From CAUZWH01 sp965224275 (GTDB taxonomy: Bacteria > Pseudomonadota > Alphaproteobacteria > SHVV01), in the NCBI GenBank assembly GCA_965224275.1, contig CBDCYR010000006.1, positions 194,997 through 258,996 of the forward strand: a stretch of 64,000 nucleotides of DNA. The letters run 5' to 3'. Positions 59,370-64,000 of this stretch are shown one piece after another. The position numbers were made by a program, and so were the translations under genes. Below the pieces are notes generated by a model. It saw nothing but the letters and a program-made list of their open reading frames with translations. It did not search any database and had not been told where the DNA came from. Positions within the stretch are counted from its first letter, which is position 1. Each line of letters opens with the position of its first letter.

Positions 59370-60010
59370 ATGCTCAAGCGCGCGTCAACGGGGCCGGCCG
59401 GGTTCGGGTCGACCTGCTATTGATTGCCGACATGATCGAGCCCGGCGCCAGGGTGCTCGACGTCGGTTGCGGCGATGGCGCATTGCTAGAGCACTTGGCG
59501 CGCACCAAGCAGGCCGACGGCCGCGGTATCGAGCTTAGTCAAGCGGCCGTCAAAGCGTGTGTGTGCCGAGGGCTGTCGGTCATCCAAGGCGACGCGGATC
59601 AAGACCTCCACGACTATCCAACGCAGGCCTTTGATTACGTCGTTCTCAGCCAAACGCTGCAAGCGACCCACAATCCCAAAGACGTTCTTGAGCACATGGT
59701 TCGCATTGGGCGATCTGCGATCGTGTCGTTCCCGAATTTCGGGTATTGGCGCGTTCGCTGGCAACTCATGACCAATGGCCGCATGCCACGAACCGAGACG
59801 CTTGCGCAGGCCTGGCATCAAACCCCGAATATCCACCTCTGCACGATTCGCGATTTCCTGGCTCTATGCCGTGAACTCGGCATTAGCATAGATCAGCAGA
59901 TCTTTATCGATCGTTCCGGTAAGCCCGGACGAATCAATGGCAGCCGTTTGGCAAATCTATTTGCTGATCTCAGTTTGTTTCGTTTGGCCCAAGCCAAATG
60001 GACCGCCTGA
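59366..60010 (+). CDS. metW: Methionine biosynthesis protein MetW
   Basis: 214 residues. A SAM-dependent methyltransferase-like fold: IADMIEPGARVLDVGCGDGA, RGIELSQAAVKACVCRGLSV, DYVVLSQTLQATHNPKDVLE and VSFPNFGYWRVRWQLMTNGR. MetW works with MetX, apparently stimulating acylation. ATGA overlap with metX is typical. Confidence 0.93.
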   Translation: MNAQARVNGAGRVRVDLLLIADMIEPGARVLDVGCGDGALLEHLARTKQADGRGIELSQAAVKACVCRGLSVIQGDADQDLHDYPTQAFDYVVLSQTLQATHNPKDVLEHMVRIGRSAIVSFPNFGYWRVRWQLMTNGRMPRTETLAQAWHQTPNIHLCTIRDFLALCRELGISIDQQIFIDRSGKPGRINGSRLANLFADLSLFRLAQAKWTA

Positions 60011-60036
60011 GCCGCGCATCGGCACCGTCGCCCGAC

Positions 60037-60801
60037 TCAAGAACTTATCAATGTCAGGTGCGGTCTGGTTCGCGGCACAGTGCTGCGCGGAAAGGCAACC
60101 TGCGGCTGCCGCAGCCGTCGCCGACGCGGCGCTTGCTGCGCGGTTGCCGCAAAAATCTGTTTGCCCGCCTCGCTGATGAGGACGCCGGAGAGCGCATACG
60201 CCCAGCGATTGCCTAGCTTCTCGAACGCCGGCGCCAGGCGGATTAGCGATCGACGTTGGGTTGGCGGAAAATACAGCGCATTCAAGGTTGCGGTTGGCGA
60301 GAACATCGAATCGCGCATTAAGCGCTCCAGTTGCGGCGGGCTATAGGGCGACCCCGTGCCAAAGGGCGTGCGTTCAACGCGCGCCCAAATTCCTCGGCGA
60401 TTGGGAACGACGACCATGAGGCGTCCGCCTGAGGCCAGCACCCGCCACACTTCGCGCAGCAGCGGGCGCACCTGTTCGGAAGTTTCGAGAGCGTGGACCA
60501 TGAGAATTCGATCGATCGAACTGTCAGGCAGCGGAATTTCTGCTTCGTCACAAAGACCAACCAGATTGGGCTCGTCAGCCGGCCATGAAGAAACCCCCTG
60601 AGAGGCCGGCATCATCGCGATCACGCGCTCGGCTTCGTCACGAAATGGCCGTAGGAACGGCGTCGCATAACCCAGGCCAAGCACCCGCATTCCCGCCGTG
60701 CTCGGCCACAATGCGCGAATATGGCGGCGCACTTGGCGGCGCGCTGTTTGGCCGAGGCGAGTCGCATAGAACTGATTGAGGTCGACGACGTCGAGGCGCA
60801 T
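60037..60801 (-). CDS. SAM-dependent methyltransferase (UbiE/CoQ5-like)
   Basis: 254 residues. MRVLGLGYATPFLRPFRDEA replaces the usual VLDxGxGxG motif, then DRILMVHALETSEQVRPLLR, EVWRVLASGGRLMVVVPNRR and the tail with GIWARVERTPFGTGSPYSPP. Substrate unknown. The last 30 residues are Arg-rich. It is convergent with metW. Confidence 0.83.
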   Translation of the reverse strand: MRLDVVDLNQFYATRLGQTARRQVRRHIRALWPSTAGMRVLGLGYATPFLRPFRDEAERVIAMMPASQGVSSWPADEPNLVGLCDEAEIPLPDSSIDRILMVHALETSEQVRPLLREVWRVLASGGRLMVVVPNRRGIWARVERTPFGTGSPYSPPQLERLMRDSMFSPTATLNALYFPPTQRRSLIRLAPAFEKLGNRWAYALSGVLISEAGKQIFAATAQQAPRRRRLRQPQVAFPRSTVPRTRPHLTLISS

Positions 60802-60878
60802 GACGACAGTTTAGCATATGCGTATTGGTAGGCTTCCGATTCGCGTAGAAACGGGCACCAGCAGCCCAGGAGGACGCA

Positions 60879-61520
60879 ATGAAACTTCGATTCGCGCCGA
60901 CTTCGCCCTACGTCCGTAAATGCTTGGTGGTGGCCCACGAAGTCGGCCTCGCGGGTGAAATCGAGGTGATGCCGACCAACCCCTGGGAGCCCGACACCAC
61001 GATCGGTGACGACAATCCGTTGGGAAAGGTACCGGCATTGATTACCGATGACGGTCTGTCGCTGTTCGACAGTCGCGTGATCTGCGAATACCTCGATTCT
61101 CAAAGCCAAAACCCGCATCTCTTCTCCAGCGGGGTCGACCGCTGGCGCGTACTGCGATTGGCAGCGATCGGTGAAGGCATTCTCGATGCCGCCGACACCC
61201 GCATCATGGAGAGCCGGCGGGCGCCAGCAAAAATCGACCACGAGTGGGATGCCCGAAAGAGGTCCGCGATCGCTCGGGCGCTCGACGAACTCGAGCGCCT
61301 CGCAAGCGCCTTTTCCGGGATCGATATCGGGCTGATCACGGTGGGCTGCGCACTCGGCGAACTTGATTTCAGGTTCCCGCAAGAGGATTGGCGCGTTGCC
61401 CGACCGCAGCTTACCCGATGGTATGCGGACTTCTCACGACGCCCATCGATGTCAAAGACCGTGACCGTCCACTGGCAGGACTGGACCGAGGTGAGCGGGA
61501 CAGCCGAATCTAGTGGATGA
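60879..61520 (+). CDS. Glutathione S-transferase family protein
   Basis: 213 residues. MKLRFAPTSPYVRKCLVVAH is the thioredoxin-fold start with Ser/Tyr of the GSH site, followed by NPLGKVPALITDDGLSLFDS (cis-Pro and Ser-Asp), and ICEYLDSQSQNP; the C-terminal helical domain has SAFSGIDIGLITVGCALGEL. The stop codon lies inside a CTAGTGGATG motif (61510-61519), the same as the MITE ends. Confidence 0.88.
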   Translation: MKLRFAPTSPYVRKCLVVAHEVGLAGEIEVMPTNPWEPDTTIGDDNPLGKVPALITDDGLSLFDSRVICEYLDSQSQNPHLFSSGVDRWRVLRLAAIGEGILDAADTRIMESRRAPAKIDHEWDARKRSAIARALDELERLASAFSGIDIGLITVGCALGELDFRFPQEDWRVARPQLTRWYADFSRRPSMSKTVTVHWQDWTEVSGTAESSG

Positions 61521-61543
61521 AACGCACAGGTCGCGCGCAAATT

Positions 61544-62305
61544 CTAAGTGATGGCGGCTGGCGCCTGCGGCAACGCCTCCCAGAATTCAGGGTCGTGACC
61601 GTAAAAGATGCGCGCGCCACGCTGCGCCAGTGACCGAAGCAGGGTGAGCGCTGCCAGCATCGCATCGCGGTCGTGTCCGGACTTGGGAAGGTGCAGCGTT
61701 TCGAGCGAGCGGCGGAAATAACACGCGTCAGCCGCCAGAATGACATCGCCGCTTTTAAGCCTAACGCGCAGCGATTGGTGCCCAGGTGTGTGGCCATAGG
61801 TCGGAATACACACGACGCTGCCGTCACCGAATATATCATGCTCACCATGGACCAAAATGACATCCTGCCCGAGCGCGTAGTCGTCGGGCACATATCCGTT
61901 CTTGGGAATGAGATCGGGGTTCGCTCCAGCCTCCCATTCGCGGCGCTGTACGATTGTGGGCGTATCGGGGAATTGTGCATGGCCTCCGGCGTGATCGAAA
62001 TGCAGATGCGATGTCACCAGATAGTCGATATCCCGCACGTCGATATCGAGCAGTTCAAGACGATTGGCAACGAGGTCGTCGACGCTGAGATCGGGCTGAA
62101 AATATCGCAGCAAATAACCCAGATGAGCTTCTGCATCCTCGAGCACGCGGGAATTGAGGCCGCTGTCGAATAGCAACTTTCCTTTGGGATGATCGATCAA
62201 ATAACACGGAACGGGGATGCGGATGTCACCCTGTTCACCGTCGAGCAGCAAACCAAGCGGCGCGGTAAGCCAGCCGCATGTCATCGCGTGCAAGCGAAGG
62301 GTCAC
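61544..62305 (-). CDS. MBL-fold hydrolase (N-acyl homoserine lactonase family)
   Basis: 253 residues from GTG 62305 (or 246 from ATG 62284). DIRIPVPCYLIDHPKGKLLF, the zinc motif VTSHLHFDHAGGHAQFPDTP, IFGDGSVVCIPTYGHTPGHQ, and VILAADACYFRRSLE have the AHL-lactonase order. Whether it cleaves AHL or another lactone is not known. The MITE at 62311-62589 starts five bases upstream, so the native promoter and ribosome site may be displaced; neither start has a good ribosome site. Confidence 0.85.
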   Translation of the reverse strand: MTLRLHAMTCGWLTAPLGLLLDGEQGDIRIPVPCYLIDHPKGKLLFDSGLNSRVLEDAEAHLGYLLRYFQPDLSVDDLVANRLELLDIDVRDIDYLVTSHLHFDHAGGHAQFPDTPTIVQRREWEAGANPDLIPKNGYVPDDYALGQDVILVHGEHDIFGDGSVVCIPTYGHTPGHQSLRVRLKSGDVILAADACYFRRSLETLHLPKSGHDRDAMLAALTLLRSLAQRGARIFYGHDPEFWEALPQAPAAIT

Positions 62306-62310
62306 GGCAT

Positions 62311-62589
62311 TAGTGGATGGAATCCAACATATGGTACCCATACGATCGCGTATCCCGGTAGCTCGGCAGGAGGAAGCCCGCAGGCGATGCCCCAAGGGAG
62401 CGTTGGGCATCGTCGAGGGGTTTCGACGCACCGAGGGGCCGGGATAGGCGACCCACAGGGCGGCTTGCCGAGCTCGCCGGCCGCGTTACGCGAAGCTTCC
62501 GATACGACGGCATCGCCACGCCTCGCGCGCCTAACCGGCGAACTCGACAAGCCGTCGTATGGGTACCATATGTTGGATTTCATCCACTA
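62311..62589. repeat. MITE-like element, long copy (279 bp)
   Basis: Terminal inverted repeats of about 35 bases: left TAGTGGATGGAATCCAACAT with ATGGTACCCATACGA, right (read inward) TAGTGGATGAAATCCAACAT with ATGGTACCCATACGA, one mismatch. No protein is encoded. The TA at both outer ends fits a TA target. The right part equals the reverse complement of the 35084 copy. Lies between the MBL hydrolase and thiolase genes. Confidence 0.8.
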
Positions 62590-62626
62590 CCGGCCGGCGT
62601 TGAGGCGTTGCCCCGCGACGGCTTGA

Positions 62627-63802
62627 CTAGTCACGCGCAACGCACATGGCGATTCCCATGCCGCCGCCAATACAGAGCGTCGCCAGACCTTTCTTAGCGT
62701 CACGCTTCGTCATCTCGTGCAACAGCGTAACCAGGATGCGCGCGCCGGACGCGCCAATCGGATGGCCGATCGCGATCGCGCCGCCATTGACGTTGACCTT
62801 GTCGGGATCCCAGCCGAGGTCTTTGTTGACCGCGCAGGCCTGCGCCGCAAACGCCTCATTGGCTTCCACCAGGTCGAGGTCCTCGACCGCCCAACCCGCC
62901 TTATCGAGCGCGGCGCGGCTGGCCGGAATGGGTCCTGATCCCATCACCGCCGGATCGACGCCTGATTGCGCCCACGAGACGATACGCGCAAGTGGGTCGA
63001 GACCTCGGCGCCCAGCTTCCGAAGCAGCCATCAGCACCATCGCTGCAGCGCCATCATTAATCCCGGATGCATTGCCGGCGGTGACAGTGCCCTCGCGATC
63101 GAAGGCCGGTCGTAGTCCTTGTAGAGAGTCGAGCGTCGCGTCTTCGCGGATGTACTCGTCACTATCGACCGTGGTTTCGCCTTTGCGCGATGTGACCGTT
63201 ACCGGCACGATCTCATCGGCAAAGCGACCACTGGCGCGTGCTGCTGTTGCCTTCTGCTGTGAGGCCAGCGCGAACGTATCTTGTTCCTCTCGCGTAATCT
63301 GCCATTGGCGGGCGACGTTTTCGGCCGTGGTCCCCATGTGATAGCCGTTGAACGCGTCCCATAGCCCATCGCGGATCATGGTATCGACGAACTCGACATC
63401 GCCCATTTTCTTGCCGCTACGCATATAGGCGGCATGGGGTGCCTGGCTCATGCTTTCCTGGCCGCCGGCGACGACGATGGTCGAATCGCCGGTGGCGATG
63501 GCTTGTGCACCCAGCGCGATCGCCCGTAAACCCGATCCACACATCTGATTGACGATCCACGCCGGCACCGCGATCGGAATGCCGGCATTGATCGACGCCT
63601 GGCGCGCCGGGTTCATGCCCTGCGCCGCAATCAGGATCTGCCCCAGGATGACCTCTGAAACAGCGTCAGGCTCGATCGCTGAATTCTCGACCACCTCCCG
63701 GATCACGGTTTCACCAAGGTAGGACGCCGGTAGCGCCCCGAATGCGCCATTGAATGACCCCACCGGGGTGCGTTTTGCGCTGGTGATGACGATATCGGTC
63801 AT
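62627..63802 (-). CDS. Acetyl-CoA C-acetyltransferase (thiolase)
   Basis: 391 residues from ATG 63802 after AGGAGATA. Active Cys in VNQMCGSGLRAIALGAQAIA, GGQESMSQAPHAAYMRSGKK, NVNGGAIAIGHPIGASGARI (His) and LCIGGGMGIAMCVARD (second Cys). It condenses two acetyl-CoA or splits acetoacetyl-CoA and would act with the hydroxyacyl-CoA dehydrogenase and ETF genes at 35-38 kb. Confidence 0.94.
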   Translation of the reverse strand: MTDIVITSAKRTPVGSFNGAFGALPASYLGETVIREVVENSAIEPDAVSEVILGQILIAAQGMNPARQASINAGIPIAVPAWIVNQMCGSGLRAIALGAQAIATGDSTIVVAGGQESMSQAPHAAYMRSGKKMGDVEFVDTMIRDGLWDAFNGYHMGTTAENVARQWQITREEQDTFALASQQKATAARASGRFADEIVPVTVTSRKGETTVDSDEYIREDATLDSLQGLRPAFDREGTVTAGNASGINDGAAAMVLMAASEAGRRGLDPLARIVSWAQSGVDPAVMGSGPIPASRAALDKAGWAVEDLDLVEANEAFAAQACAVNKDLGWDPDKVNVNGGAIAIGHPIGASGARILVTLLHEMTKRDAKKGLATLCIGGGMGIAMCVARD

Positions 63803-64000
63803 TATCTCCTCTCGGCGTCTTTTGTTTCCCTGGTGCACGTCTAGGCGTCGGATTGACGCCCTAACTAACGCCGTTCCGGCGTAGCGCCCTGATTTCTAGC
63901 GCGTTCCGCAACGTCTTTGCTCGAAAATTTTCGGCCTCTTTATGGTCGCAAGACCGCCGATTTGCAACGCCAGCGGCAAAAACCTTCGCGGCGTTAACGA

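Noticed and set aside
1..64000. CRISPR arrays or rRNA genes
   Set aside because: No regularly spaced repeat array and no rRNA-like sequence was seen on reading.

Overview
The window is a high-GC bacterial chromosome segment that looks alphaproteobacterial, most likely Rhodospirillales-like. The lineage reading rests on gene blocks typical of that group: argH-lptM-lysA followed by a TIGR02302 protein; ftsE-ftsX beside a zinc-ribbon/DUF3426 gene; chorismate mutase-hisC-tyrA diverging from metX-metW; dsbB-coq7; a DUF2125 protein; a short flagellin; and a B12-dependent class II ribonucleotide reductase. No taxon can be proven from the sequence alone.

Layout. 0-5.6 kb: truncated NCS2 purine permease, an opine-dehydrogenase-like enzyme overlapping a reductive-dehalogenase/QueG-like Fe-S protein, RidA, a YeeE/YedE sulfur transporter and a secreted cyclase-family hydrolase. 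5.9-8.1 kb: IS91-type module (HUH transposase plus tyrosine recombinase). 8.4-12.5 kb: VPLPA/PEP-CTERM surface protein, then a catabolic run (flavin reductase, amidohydrolase, double-VOC dioxygenase). 12.6-19.0 kb: a lower-GC patchwork of flagellin with its own terminator, a phage holin remnant, a pyrF-like gene, DUF1330, and a decayed element integrated in tRNA-Leu(CAA) with a displaced 3' tRNA copy. That element carries a coiled-coil gene split by an IS1595 insertion (8-bp target duplication, reading frame restored on removal), an endonuclease I pseudogene and an integrase stub. 19-35 kb: metabolic genes, including PanE-like/OFA transporter/SDR, YqaA-DsbB-Coq7, a split-beta cobalt-type nitrile hydratase or thiocyanate hydrolase (three ATGA-type or closely packed genes), isochorismatase, FAH hydrolase, PduO, Usp and an adenylate cyclase-TPR protein. 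35-64 kb: mostly core genes (etfBA-hbd, argH, lysA, hpt, ftsEX, plsC, class II RNR, tyrA-hisC-chorismate mutase, metXW, thiolase), interrupted by a perfect tandem dimer of a 932-bp IS5-family element inside the lptM tail and by MITE-like repeats with TAGTGGATG ends.

How the genes work together. ETF, hydroxyacyl-CoA dehydrogenase and thiolase fit fatty-acid or polyhydroxybutyrate metabolism. Coq7 and DsbB both depend on the ubiquinone pool. A cob(I)alamin adenosyltransferase in the window could supply the class II RNR, and the QueG/RdhA-like protein is probably another cobalamin user. The nitrile hydratase, amidohydrolase, FAH, VOC and isochorismatase genes suggest a scavenger of nitrogenous and aromatic compounds.

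Two genes are broken by single-base frameshifts whose repaired reading frames end exactly in stop/start overlaps with the next gene (SDR at 25.35-26.20 kb, HIG1-like at 30.11-30.31 kb). They could be recent mutations or assembly errors. I did not find a clear unknown defence or biosynthetic system. The strongest unusual signals are the tRNA-Leu decayed element, the tandem IS5 dimer, the MITE family and the split-beta nitrile hydratase/thiocyanate hydrolase.
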